Origin: JAAYDH01 sp964345825
GTDB taxonomy: Bacteria; Bacillota_I; Bacilli_A; RFN20; CAG-826
NCBI GenBank assembly: GCA_964345825.1
Contig: CAYFSI010000005.1
Location: 1-47,558 of the forward strand
DNA length: 47,558 nucleotides
Direction of reading: 5' to 3'
Positions within the stretch are counted from its first letter, which is position 1. The number at the start of each line of letters is the position of its first letter. The notes under the pieces were generated by a model. The model worked only from the letters and a program-made list of their open reading frames with translations. It ran no database searches and was not told the origin of the DNA. Shown in pieces: positions 34,309-41,939 of the stretch. The translations under genes and the position numbers were made by a program.

Positions 34309-35404
34309 GTCGAAAGTATTTCTTGTAAGTTTTGTAAGTTTTGCCCTATTTTTTGTCTTTGCCCTTATGGCAAGACCTAGATTAGTAGTTGATAATTCCT
34401 TCATCAATATAGCCATTTTTGTCTTATTTGCTTTACCAATTGTTATTTTAAGCATTTTAAATTTATTAAAAGTAATCAACAAAAAGAAAAATCATTCTGT
34501 TATTTTAGATGCATTGGTTCCTCTTTTAATTCTATTTCCCTTATACATCACGATTAGTGGATTTAAATCGTTGTTCGGTGAATTGGTTGAAATATATACC
34601 TTTATACCAATCCTACTTATTCTTAGTGGATTAATCACATATGCTTCGAACATATTTTTTTATATTTAGAATATAGTGATAATAAGCCAAGAACAAAGGA
34701 AGATTTAACGGACCCCGTAAATCGCTTTAATCGTTTTCTAAATACCTTAAATGATCAAGAATGGCCTTTAATAAAATATGTCATCTTTTTATTTATTATC
34801 GCCATTTTATTTTTCATTTACCCACTTTTTACTGAGCAATTTACGATTCCACTTGGTGGAGATTATACACAGCAACAAATACCCTTCTATACGAATGGTT
34901 ATGATGACTGGTGGCACTTTATTAAGACGGGAGAATTTCCTCTTTGGGATCCAAATACCTTCTTAGGTGTTAACAATATTGGGAGCAATGCCTTTTACTA
35001 TTCTTTAAATCCTTTCTTTTTACCAATTTTACTCTTCCCTCGTGATTTGATTCCACAAGGCAGTGCAGTATTAATGATTACTAAATTTGTCTTGGCGGCC
35101 CTGACCACGAGGTGGTACTTAAAGTACATGGGAGCAAAGGAAAGTACAGCAAGGTTATTTGCCTTTATGTTTGCTTTTTCAGGCTGGACCACTTATTACC
35201 TTTGGTTTAATCATTTTATGGAAGTGGCGGTCGTGTTCCCACTTATTTTCTTAGGGATAGAAAAAGTTTTTAAAGAGAAGAATCCTTTCCTTCTTATTGT
35301 TTCCTTAGGTTTAATGGGTCTGGCCAATTATTTCTTCCTCGTAACAGTTTGTTTTATTGGTGTACTCTACGCTATATTTAGATATTTCCAACTTATCAAA
35401 ACAT
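34268..35404 (+). pseudogene. YfhO-like membrane protein, frameshifted and truncated
   Basis: The first part (open from 34268 to 34669, no convincing start codon) encodes four hydrophobic helices and overlaps the PII gene. The second part, in the +1 frame, continues as EYSDNKPRTKEDL, a further helix, then the YfhO signature IPLGGDYTQQQIPF and FPLWDPNTFLGVNN. One extra T in the T7 run at 34655-34661 would join both parts into one protein. The YfhO part stops being recognisable at about 35404, after roughly 240 residues of a family normally over 800 long. There the sequence switches to phage DNA read on the other strand. YfhO proteins are GT-C-like glycosylation proteins of lipoteichoic acid. 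Confidence 0.75.
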
Positions 35405-35880
35405 TTAAGTTTGTTGCCTTCAAAGACCTTGACTGGGATGAAGCTCGTCTTGTTGTCGATGATTGTCAAGGTTTCACCTGCGATGATGATTGCATCGGCA
35501 GTGCCATGCGTATCTGGGGCATAGTCCATTTTTAGAAGCTACTCGACGAATACCAGCGGCTTCTTCCCCGTGCGCTTCTCTTCGTAATCGGCCTGACCGA
35601 TGACGAAGTTTGCATAGCCAGTGGCGAGTGTTTCCATCTCTGCGCCATAATGCTTGAACGTTGATTTCAACTAGTCTATGCTCACTGTCTTTTCATCGAA
35701 GTCCTCAATTCTTAGTGATTGCTTGATGTAGGCTTCCGCCAAGGCGTGGCATTCAGTGCCGAACTCCGAGGCATCATTCGTCTCTTCTTCCTTGTTCGCT
35801 AGGAACTTGGCAGAGAAGCCGCGATGCACCCATTCCTTGCTGCTTGGCGCTAAGATGCTGTGCTTTCTTTCTTCACTCAT
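35405..35880 (-). pseudogene. Phage DUF2800 gene fragment with two in-frame TAG codons
   Basis: From the ATG at 35880 (GGAGGTG upstream) the frame reads MSEERKHSILAPSSKEW, then GTECHALAEAYIKQSL, the start of phage DUF2800 proteins (RecB/Cas4-like nuclease relatives). A TAG at 35671-35673 and a second at 35539-35541 interrupt it. The same frame continues with recognisable sequence after each stop (GYANFVIGQADYEEK, then THGTADAIIIAGETLTIIDN). The gene is cut off at about 35405 by the junction with the YfhO fragment. Base composition is visibly more GC-rich than the surroundings. Either a decaying prophage relic or a gene from a TAG-recoded phage. Confidence 0.75.
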
Positions 35881-36079
35881 TCTTCGCACCTCCAGCTCCT
35901 GCCACCTCTTGAATGGTGACATCTTTCACCGAGTCCCCTGGGATGATGATCGTTACCTTGTCTGAATCGATTCCGAGAAGTCTCTTGAATAGACCCCTTT
36001 TCATCATTTTCTTCTTACACGTAACGATTCCACCTTTAGAAGACTCATTGGTGACACTAATTTTTACTTTGTGTTTCAT
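35873..36079 (-). CDS. Small phage-type hypothetical protein
   Basis: 68 basic residues (MKHKVKISVTNES, CKKKMMKRGLFKRLLG, VTIIIPGDSVKDVTI). It overlaps the DUF2800 start by 8 nt and has GGAGGTG before its ATG. A short ORF in front of DUF2800 is the usual arrangement in the replication module of Firmicute siphophages. The function is unknown, and the gene may no longer be expressed. Confidence 0.65.
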   Translation of the reverse strand: MKHKVKISVTNESSKGGIVTCKKKMMKRGLFKRLLGIDSDKVTIIIPGDSVKDVTIQEVAGAGGAKNE

Positions 36080-36197
36080 ATGAACACCTCCATTTGATTT
36101 CTAAGCAAGCCGTGTTATCTCCTGCTCACCATATGGAGATTCGGAGGCTGTTTTGGTCGGGGTTGATTTCAAAAAAAGCAAAAAATATTTCAAGGCA

Positions 36198-36231
36198 TAA
36201 AAAAAGACCACCAGCATTGCTGCCGATGGCC
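36198..36231 (-). terminator. Hairpin terminator in the phage-tRNA gap
   Basis: On the minus strand GGCCATCGGCA pairs with TGCTGGTGGTC through G-U-tolerant pairing (about 11 bp), followed by TTTTTTTATG. No minus-strand gene directly precedes it, so it may be the orphan end of a lost gene. Confidence 0.6.
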
Positions 36232-36252
36232 AAAAATAAGGGTTAAAGTATA

Positions 36253-36287
36253 TTCGTGCTTTTGATAGTCAGTTCGTGCTTTTGATA
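36253..36287. repeat. 15-bp direct repeat, two copies
   Basis: TTCGTGCTTTTGATA occurs at 36253-36267 and again at 36273-36287, a 20-bp period or two helical turns, in a gene-free stretch. It could be a protein-binding pair or part of an element end. Apart from terminators, the rest of 36080-36427 shows no coding potential. Confidence 0.7.
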
Positions 36288-36310
36288 AATTGCCTGCTTT
36301 TAAAAACAAG

Positions 36311-36376
36311 CAAAGAAAAAAGGGCTACTTCACCCAAAATTAAGCAATTTATGCCTAAAATAAGTGAAATAGCCCT
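36311..36376 (-). terminator. Long imperfect inverted repeat with U-tract
   Basis: AGGGCTACTTCAC (36321-36333) and GTGAAATAGCCCT (36364-36376) match at 12 of 13 positions around a 30-nt AT-rich loop. On the minus strand a TTTTTTCTTTG tail follows. It can act as a terminator, but the long arms and AT-rich centre also resemble the ends of a small mobile element. Confidence 0.55.
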
Positions 36377-36383
36377 ATAAAAT

Positions 36384-36413
36384 GAAAAAAGACTGATATT
36401 TTTGGTATCAATC
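36384..36413 (-). terminator. Terminator of tRNA-Leu(GAG)
   Basis: GATTGATA/TATCAGTC 8-bp stem with a 7-nt loop and TTTTTTC on the minus strand, 15 nt behind the tRNA. Confidence 0.75.
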
Positions 36414-36427
36414 CTATTGTTTCAATA

Positions 36428-36512
36428 TGGTGCGCGAGATGAGAATTGAACTCACACAAGTTACCTTATACGCCCCTCAAACGTACGCGTCTACCAGTTC
36501 CGCCACTCGCGC
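36428..36512 (-). tRNA. tRNA-Leu(GAG)
   Basis: 85-nt type II tRNA with acceptor GCGCGAG/CTCGCGC, anticodon stem TACGT/GCGTA, loop TTGAGGG (anticodon GAG) and encoded CCA. Its 3' end faces the phage fragment at 35.4-36.1 kb, the usual orientation for integration at a tRNA 3' end. Confidence 0.93.
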
Positions 36513-36535
36513 ATTTAATGCAAACTTGCCTTGTT

Positions 36536-36563
36536 ATTTTAACAAAATCTATATAAAAGACAA
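36536..36563 (-). promoter_or_regulatory. tRNA-Leu(GAG) promoter
   Basis: On the minus strand TTGTCT (36558-36563), 16 bp and TAAAAT (36536-36541), about 17 nt before the predicted start of the precursor leader. Confidence 0.65.
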
Positions 36564-36668
36564 GATATTGTTAATGCAATCGGCATAAAACAAGAAAATC
36601 TTTGTTAATTCTTAAATTTTAATTTAAGCAAAAACATTCCTTGATTAGATAATAGAAATCCTTTTTTC

Positions 36669-36718
36669 AAAAGCAGATGAGGCTTTTTGATGAATTTTAT
36701 GTTTATTTTTGATACAAT
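36669..36718 (+). promoter_or_regulatory. Orphan hairpin and pduL extended -10 promoter
   Basis: A terminator-like AAAAGC/GCTTTT hairpin (36669-36687) with a T-run comes first, without any + strand gene before it. Then TG-A-TACAAT (36710-36718), an extended -10, lies 27 nt before the ATG. The leader carries AGAGGAAA as ribosome-binding site. Confidence 0.55.
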
Positions 36719-36745
36719 AGCAACGCACAATAAGAGGAAAAAGAA

Positions 36746-37321
36746 ATGAAACAAATCTTAGTTGAAACAAGCGCTCGTCATGTCCATGTCAATGAAGCGC
36801 AATTTAAAATTTTATTCGGTCAAGATGCAAATTTAGAATCTAGGGCCCCCTTATCTCAACCTGGTCAATATGTCAGCACTTCTCGCGTTGACATCGTTGG
36901 TCCAAAAAAAACAATTGCTGGTGTCTCGATTCTCGGACCTTATCGCAAAAATGCTCAAATTGAAGTATCAGCCACTGATGCTCGCACTTTAGGGGTTGTT
37001 CCTCCTATCAGAGAATCAGGTAATACCAAAGGCAGTGCCCCCATCAAACTAGTTGGCCCAAAAGGTGAACTTGATTTAGAAGAAGGATGCATCATTGCTA
37101 AAAGACACATCCATATGACTCCTAAAGATGCTGAAGAATTTGGAGTGAAAAGTGGAGATGTGGTTAAACTTGACATCAAAACTCCAGAACGCAGTTTAAC
37201 CTTCGGTGATGTTGTCGTTCGTGTGAGAGAAGACTTCGCTCTTGCTTGTCACCTTGATACTGATGAAGCTAATGCGGCCGGATTCGTTGTTTGTCCAAGC
37301 CACGGCACATTGATTAAATAA
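36746..37321 (+). CDS. pduL: PduL-type phosphate acyltransferase (phosphotransacylase)
   Basis: 191 residues, the compact PTAC form without a microcompartment-targeting peptide. The two PduL repeats each carry a histidine signature: ETSARHVHV near the start and IAKRHIHMTP in the second half, which bind the zinc ions. PduL converts acetyl- or propionyl-CoA and phosphate to acyl-phosphate. No shell-protein gene is nearby, so it probably replaces Pta in acetate fermentation. Its stop overlaps the TSCPD start (TAATG). Confidence 0.92.
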   Translation: MKQILVETSARHVHVNEAQFKILFGQDANLESRAPLSQPGQYVSTSRVDIVGPKKTIAGVSILGPYRKNAQIEVSATDARTLGVVPPIRESGNTKGSAPIKLVGPKGELDLEEGCIIAKRHIHMTPKDAEEFGVKSGDVVKLDIKTPERSLTFGDVVVRVREDFALACHLDTDEANAAGFVVCPSHGTLIK

Positions 37322-37578
37322 TGGCTACCTTAGTCATAAAGCCAGAGGGTGTTTGCTCTCGCGAGATGATTGCCGAATATGAAAACAACATCATTACTCA
37401 CGCTTTAGTTCGCGGAGGCTGCTCTGGAAACTTGCAGGCGATTTGTCGCCTTATCGAAAATCAGCCCATCGAACAAGTAATTTCAAAGCTCGAAGGAATA
37501 AAATGTCCTGGAAGTCGAAGCGGCAATAGTTCATGTCCTGATCAATTAGCAAAAGGTTTGAAGTCTTTGTTGAAATAA
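37321..37578 (+). CDS. TIGR03905-type TSCPD-domain protein
   Basis: 85 residues that are little more than a TSCPD domain. Conserved cysteines appear in GVCSRE, RGGCSGNLQAICRL, IKCPGSRSG and SSCPDQLA. The domain is named after the C-terminal segment of vitamin-B12-dependent ribonucleotide reductases. As a stand-alone protein its function is unknown; a metal or redox role is suggested by the cysteines. It is coupled to pduL, and its last codons double as the -35 box of the metK promoter. Confidence 0.88.
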   Translation: MATLVIKPEGVCSREMIAEYENNIITHALVRGGCSGNLQAICRLIENQPIEQVISKLEGIKCPGSRSGNSSCPDQLAKGLKSLLK

Positions 37579-37598
37579 GTCCTGATCATTTATATAAT
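37570..37598 (+). promoter_or_regulatory. metK promoter
   Basis: TTGAAA (37570-37575), 17 bp and TATAAT (37593-37598), one of the best promoters in the window. The -35 lies inside the end of the TSCPD gene. The predicted start is near 37605, at the first bases of the riboswitch. Confidence 0.85.
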
Positions 37599-37603
37599 AA
37601 ACA

Positions 37604-37758
37604 CACTTATCAAGAACCGTGTTAAAGAGATGTGAAATTACGGTAGCAACTCTCAAGTGTGAGTAAGTGCTTTCTCTAGCAAGGTCCCATAACCTTGAGC
37701 GATGAGTGATGGAAAAAAGTTTAATGCCTTTCCTAGATTTATGGGGAGGCATTTTTTA
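37604..37758 (+). promoter_or_regulatory. SAM-I (S-box)-like riboswitch, divergent, with terminator
   Basis: A four-way layout can be drawn. P1 is CACTTATC (37604-37611) with GATGAGTG (37701-37708), 8 bp. P2 is ACCGT/ACGGT. P3 is ACTC/GAGT. P4 is CAAGGT/ACCTTG. S-box landmarks remain: CTTATCAAGA at the 5' strand, GATGTGAAA for GATGAAA, AGCAAC for GGCAACC, and GTGCTTTCT for GTGCTAATTC. The usual GGAGGGA is missing. The expression platform is an 11-bp terminator (AATGCCTTTCC / GGGGAGGCATT, then TTTTT) ending 12 nt before metK. Known S-boxes stop transcription when SAM binds; that behaviour is inferred here. Confidence 0.75.
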
Positions 37759-37770
37759 TAGGAGTTCATC

Positions 37771-38958
37771 ATGGAAAAAGAAAAAATTCTATTTACCTCA
37801 GAATCGGTCAGCGAAGGTCATCCTGACAAAGTATGTGATCAAATCGCTGACGCTGTTTTGGATGCTTGTCTAGAAAAGGATGAAAATGCTCATGTTGCCT
37901 GTGAAGTTTTCGCTACTTCAAATTTCATCCTCCTCGGGGGAGAAATAACCTTAAAAGACAACCAAACGATTGATTTTGAAAGTATCGCCAAACACGTTCT
38001 TAAAAAAGTCGGTTATGATCGTCCAGAATTGGGAACAGATTATCACACTGTTGAGGTGCTCAACAAAGTCAAAACACAGAGCCCAGATATCGCGATGGGT
38101 TTGAGTCAAAAAAAACCGGAAGATTTAGGAGCGGGTGACCAAGGGATCATGTTTGGATATGCTACCAACGAAACAAAAGGATATATTCCTTTACCAATTT
38201 CGATTGCTCACAAACTAGTAAGAGAAGCATCTAAACAAAGAAAAGCTGGCCAATTTAAGTGGGCCCGTCCTGATATGAAAAGTCAGGTTACTATCGACTA
38301 TTCTGATCCGAAAAATATCAAAATCGACACCATCCTTATGTCGGTTCAACACGATGAAAATGCTGACCCTGCCAAATTTAAACAATATATTCACGAAAAT
38401 ATTATGCAAAAGGTAGCTAAATCATTTCATTTGAATGCCGATTTTAAATATTTGATTAATCCCACCGGCTCATTTGTCATTGGTGGACCAGCTGGAGACA
38501 CTGGTGTGACAGGAAGAAAAATTATTGTTGATACCTATGGCGGTTCTTGTGAACATGGTGGTGGAGCCTTCTCTGGAAAGGATCCCACAAAGGTCGATCG
38601 TTCAGCGACATATATGGCCCGTTATATGGCCAAGAATCTTGTCGCCGCAGGAGTATCTGATCGTTTACAAATTCAATTGAGTTATGCGATTGGTGTCAAT
38701 CACCCCCTTTCAATTGGCATTCGCACATACCACACCGCCCATTACAGCGATGATGTCATTCTCAGAATTATCAAAAAGGTCTTTGATCCACGCCCTGGAA
38801 TGATTATTAAAAACTTTTCTTTAACTAAACCAACATTTAGGTATCAGGATTTGACTAATTACGGCCATTTTGGAAGGCCGGATTTAATTGTCCCTTGGGA
38901 GCAACTCGATAAAGTCGATGAAATCAAAGCATTACTCGCTTTGGAAATTAAAAAATAA
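37771..38958 (+). CDS. metK: S-adenosylmethionine synthetase
   Basis: Makes SAM from methionine and ATP; SAM feeds MiaB and methyltransferases. 395 residues, the family norm. Motifs are SVSEGHPDKVCDQIADAVLD at the N terminus, GAGDQGIMFGYA (ATP-binding) and GGGAFSGKDPTKVDRS (the P-loop-like signature). The ATG follows ATAGGAG, which sits directly behind the riboswitch terminator. No methionine biosynthesis genes are nearby. Confidence 0.97.
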   Translation: MEKEKILFTSESVSEGHPDKVCDQIADAVLDACLEKDENAHVACEVFATSNFILLGGEITLKDNQTIDFESIAKHVLKKVGYDRPELGTDYHTVEVLNKVKTQSPDIAMGLSQKKPEDLGAGDQGIMFGYATNETKGYIPLPISIAHKLVREASKQRKAGQFKWARPDMKSQVTIDYSDPKNIKIDTILMSVQHDENADPAKFKQYIHENIMQKVAKSFHLNADFKYLINPTGSFVIGGPAGDTGVTGRKIIVDTYGGSCEHGGGAFSGKDPTKVDRSATYMARYMAKNLVAAGVSDRLQIQLSYAIGVNHPLSIGIRTYHTAHYSDDVILRIIKKVFDPRPGMIIKNFSLTKPTFRYQDLTNYGHFGRPDLIVPWEQLDKVDEIKALLALEIKK

Positions 38959-38961
38959 TAG

Positions 38962-38984
38962 AAGGCCATTTGGCCTTTTATTTT
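38962..38984 (+). terminator. Intrinsic terminator after metK
   Basis: AAGGCC-ATTT-GGCCTT followed by TTATTTTA. Confidence 0.75.
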
Positions 38985-39098
38985 AAAATTTGCATTTTTT
39001 TGCTTGCTAAACTGAAAAGTAATGTTGAAAAGCATTTGGCAAGTTATAATAATAGTGAGCAATCTTCTTGAACTATAATTTGAAGAGGAGGTTAACAT

Positions 39099-39647
39099 AT
39101 GAAATATCAAATTATTGGCAAAAACATCTCGATCACGGAGGGCATTTCTTCGTCGGTTCAAAAGAAATTGGGACGCCTTGACAAGTTCTTTTCTCACAAT
39201 GATGAAGTTAATTGCCGCGTCGTCTGTAGCATTCATGGTGAAGACTCACGAGTCGAAGTAACGATTTTCTTATCCCAAGTCACTTTAAGAGCGGAAGTTG
39301 AAGATGCAGATTTATATAACGCCATTGACATGGCTGTCGAAAAATTGGTCGGACAAATTCATAAACTAAAAACAAGAATGGATCGTAGCAATGGAAAATT
39401 ATCCTTTGCTGAATCGATGGATATTGATTTAAATACTGAGGAAAAAAAGCCAGAGAAAGACACAATCGTTCGCGCGAAATCTTACTATCTTAACCCAATG
39501 GATATCGAAGAGGCAATCGCCCGTATGGAAGCTCTAGGCCATGATTTCTTCGTCTATCTAGACAAAGACGATGATCTTTTTTCTGTCGTTTATATTCGAC
39601 GTGATGGTGGTTATGGCGTCATTCAAGCCGAGAACCCTGTTAAGTAA
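39099..39647 (+). CDS. hpf: Long-form ribosome hibernation promoting factor
   Basis: 182 residues, the long HPF that dimerises 70S ribosomes into 100S particles in resting cells. The N-terminal ribosome-binding domain (about 1-100) is joined by an acidic linker (NTEEKKPEKD) to the C-terminal dimerisation domain (KSYYLNPMDIEEAIARMEAL to the end). TATAAT at 39045-39050 and a strong GAGGAGG site give a conventional leader, unlike several neighbouring genes. Monocistronic with its own terminator. Confidence 0.95.
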   Translation: MKYQIIGKNISITEGISSSVQKKLGRLDKFFSHNDEVNCRVVCSIHGEDSRVEVTIFLSQVTLRAEVEDADLYNAIDMAVEKLVGQIHKLKTRMDRSNGKLSFAESMDIDLNTEEKKPEKDTIVRAKSYYLNPMDIEEAIARMEALGHDFFVYLDKDDDLFSVVYIRRDGGYGVIQAENPVK

Positions 39648-39668
39648 GTGATATAAATTTCAGTTTTA

Positions 39669-39696
39669 AAAGGTGGAATCATTTCCACTTTTTATT
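39669..39696 (+). terminator. Intrinsic terminator after hpf
   Basis: AGGTGGAA/TTCCACTT 8-bp stem with one G-U pair, loop TCAT, followed by TTTATTTG. Confidence 0.8.
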
Positions 39697-39747
39697 TGTT
39701 TCTGATTTCTCACTAAAGTTTTCGTGCGCTTTGCGCCTACTTATGTG

Positions 39748-39753
39748 TATAAT
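39748..39753 (+). promoter_or_regulatory. -10 box of the Cof-HAD operon, short leader
   Basis: TATAAT stands 13 nt before the ATG at 39767. The predicted leader is about 7 nt (CTAGAT before the ATG), with no ribosome-binding site and no clear -35. Confidence 0.5.
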
Positions 39754-39766
39754 AATCACACTAGAT

Positions 39767-40627
39767 ATGGCGAAACTATTAGCGACTGATTTAGATGGAA
39801 CTCTCTTCTATCCCGGGCAAATTAAAACTTGTATTCCCAAAAAGAATATAAAATTTTTGCAAAGATGGATTGATGGAGGAAATCGTTTAATCGTGGTCAC
39901 TTCTCGAAGCCATGAATTCGTCGACAGATTGAAAGACGAAATTAAAAGACCATTCGATGTTGTTGCTTGTTCTTCGGCTGAAATTTACGCTGATGGAAAG
40001 CTTCTCCGCGATGTTGCGATACCAAATAAAACTCTAGCGGAAATACTAGCGATTATTAACGATGATCTCAAACCATTGGCATATATGATGACAACAAAAG
40101 GCTATCCATGCATTATCAACGCTAATCGCGAAGTAGGCAACTTCTTCTTATTCTTCTATCGAATTTGGAAGTTTTTCCAATTTAAACGCGAAGAGCCATT
40201 TATCATTTCAAATGAAAAATTTCTTGAACAATTAAATAACGGAAGAATATACAAAATTATGATTTTCTTCGGATTGGGTCATAGCAAGAAAAAATTCACA
40301 AAAGAACTCAATAAACAATTTAGAAGTAAATACTCGATGCTTGAATTCTCTTGGACAACCAAAGTAATTGAAATTACTCCCTATGGATGTAATAAAGGAA
40401 CAGGTTTAAAATACTATACTGAAGCCATGGGCTTTAAAAAAGAAGATGTCTATGTTGTCGGCGATTCCCGAAACGACATCTCCATGTTTACCGAATTTTA
40501 TGAAAACAGTTATTGTATGCGGCATGCCTACACGAGTGTGAGGAAATATGCAAGGCACACTGTTTCTCGGGTCTATAAACTCGAGAAGATGTTATTGAAA
40601 GGAGACAACAAGAATGAACAAAACTAG
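39767..40627 (+). CDS. Cof-type HAD hydrolase
   Basis: 286 residues. Motif I is TDLDGTLF at the N terminus, motif II VVTSRS, the conserved Lys is in GCNKGTGLKY, and motif IV is VGDSRNDISMF. The alpha/beta cap between motifs II and III is typical of Cof/IIB sugar-phosphate phosphatases. The substrate is unknown. The start at 39767 gives MAKLLATDLDG; the reading frame is open 12 codons further up, but that stretch contains the -10 box. It overlaps the next gene by 14 nt. Confidence 0.9.
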   Translation: MAKLLATDLDGTLFYPGQIKTCIPKKNIKFLQRWIDGGNRLIVVTSRSHEFVDRLKDEIKRPFDVVACSSAEIYADGKLLRDVAIPNKTLAEILAIINDDLKPLAYMMTTKGYPCIINANREVGNFFLFFYRIWKFFQFKREEPFIISNEKFLEQLNNGRIYKIMIFFGLGHSKKKFTKELNKQFRSKYSMLEFSWTTKVIEITPYGCNKGTGLKYYTEAMGFKKEDVYVVGDSRNDISMFTEFYENSYCMRHAYTSVRKYARHTVSRVYKLEKMLLKGDNKNEQN

Positions 40628-41471
40628 TCAATACATCTTCAATATCTATCACTACCTCTTACAATTAAGAGATACTCTAGAATATTGCATCAACCGCGAG
40701 CACGAAAAAGTTCTCTACGAACAAAGAAGCACTGTCCTTTTTAAAGGAATTGAAGAAAGCGCTCCCTTAGGAAGCTTTTTAAAGAACAATCCAGAACAAG
40801 GCGACAAAATTAAAGAAAAACTCAAAGAATTTTTAGATGATGTCTATAGTTCTAACAGCACCGTTTTAGTGGCGGAAGAAAATGGCAAAATTCGTGTCGA
40901 TCACACACAACACATCAAAATATTTGATTATGTAACCGGAATCAGCGAATCCATTCGTGATATCTTGTATGGATATTTGAATTTTGCAAAGTCGAAAAAT
41001 GAAAGTGAATCAATTATTACCGATTTAGTTGCTCTTGATGATCGCCTATATCGCAGTATCTTAGCTATGCTTGTCTTAAGAGATTATGAAGCCTCTTTTG
41101 CTGAATTCCAAAAGACCATGGCGGAATCCAAAGGTCAACCAACCCCTCAATCAAATTTCATCGTTCAAAACGAACTTATGAAACTTGCTGGATTTGTTAG
41201 ATTCTCACGCTCTCACGTGCATTGCACTGATAACGAAACCCTCGATTTATTAGATGAAGTCAACGCTACCATAGAAATGTGCGAAGGACGCCGTGAACGT
41301 CGCGAAAATAAGCCTTTCAAAGACATTTTTGAAGCGATTAATAAACGCTTAAATGAACATGTTGGAAAAGTTGAACCACTTTGGAAAGAAGCGTTTAAAA
41401 AAGCTTTCCAAGAAATGGTGGACTTATCTCGCAAGGAAGCTGCAGCCAACGGCAAGGCTATCGAAGCATAA
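40614..41471 (+). CDS. Hypothetical helical cytoplasmic protein
   Basis: 285 residues, not recognised. Almost entirely alpha-helical by composition, with charged heptad-like stretches (IKEKLKEFLDDVYSS, FKDIFEAINKRLNEHV) and no membrane segment or signal. Four cysteines and histidines cluster around SRSHVHCTDNE and IEMCEGRRERRENK, without a clear metal motif. AAAGGAGA lies inside the end of the HAD gene. Co-transcription with a two-helix membrane protein suggests the three products act together, but no role can be stated. Confidence 0.75.
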   Translation: MNKTSQYIFNIYHYLLQLRDTLEYCINREHEKVLYEQRSTVLFKGIEESAPLGSFLKNNPEQGDKIKEKLKEFLDDVYSSNSTVLVAEENGKIRVDHTQHIKIFDYVTGISESIRDILYGYLNFAKSKNESESIITDLVALDDRLYRSILAMLVLRDYEASFAEFQKTMAESKGQPTPQSNFIVQNELMKLAGFVRFSRSHVHCTDNETLDLLDEVNATIEMCEGRRERRENKPFKDIFEAINKRLNEHVGKVEPLWKEAFKKAFQEMVDLSRKEAAANGKAIEA

Positions 41472-41495
41472 TCAATTAAGGAGATTAACATTCTT

Positions 41496-41888
41496 ATGAA
41501 AAAGAAAAGCCAATTAAAAATTTCAATTTTTGAATTAGTTGCCTATATTGTCACCTCTGGTGTCGCCCTTTGGGGATTGACCTATATCGTACTAGGTTTA
41601 TTTGCTCGTTTTTTACCAGTCGGTAGTGACCTTGCTTTGGCGGATGCCACAATTGAGAAATTGTTTGGACTCGGTTATTTTTACTGGGGGGCAATAATCT
41701 TGTCTATCGCCGCAGTCACCTTATCTATCGTGTTAGTTTTATATGCTAAGAAAAACGATCGCCAAGTTGAAAAAGAGACACGTCGTGCCGCTCGTTTAGC
41801 TCAAATCAAAGACAATGGTAAAGACTTGCCAGTCGTTGATGCTGAAGTTCTTCCGAAGAGTGAAGGAAAAGAAACTCCAAAAGAGTAA
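41496..41888 (+). CDS. Small two-helix membrane protein
   Basis: 130 residues. Two transmembrane helices (about 12-37 and 62-85) enclose a short outer loop. A basic then acidic cytoplasmic tail of about 45 residues follows (KKNDRQVEKETRRAARLAQI, ending EGKETPKE). AAGGAG precedes the ATG, 24 nt after the previous gene. Not recognised; probably the membrane anchor or partner of the preceding helical protein. Confidence 0.75.
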   Translation: MKKKSQLKISIFELVAYIVTSGVALWGLTYIVLGLFARFLPVGSDLALADATIEKLFGLGYFYWGAIILSIAAVTLSIVLVLYAKKNDRQVEKETRRAARLAQIKDNGKDLPVVDAEVLPKSEGKETPKE

Positions 41889-41916
41889 TTATTTTATTCA
41901 AAAATTATTAAAGAAG

Positions 41917-41939
41917 AAGAGGCTTATAACCTCTTTTTT
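41917..41939. terminator. Bidirectional terminator with embedded stop codon
   Basis: AAGAGG/CCTCTT stem with TTTTTT on the + side. The TAA stop of the converging permease gene (41924-41926) lies in its loop. Confidence 0.75.

Noticed and set aside
36253..36287. The two 15-bp repeats as a CRISPR remnant
   Set aside because: Only two copies with a 5-bp gap exist, the unit is too short, and no cas gene or further repeat is present.
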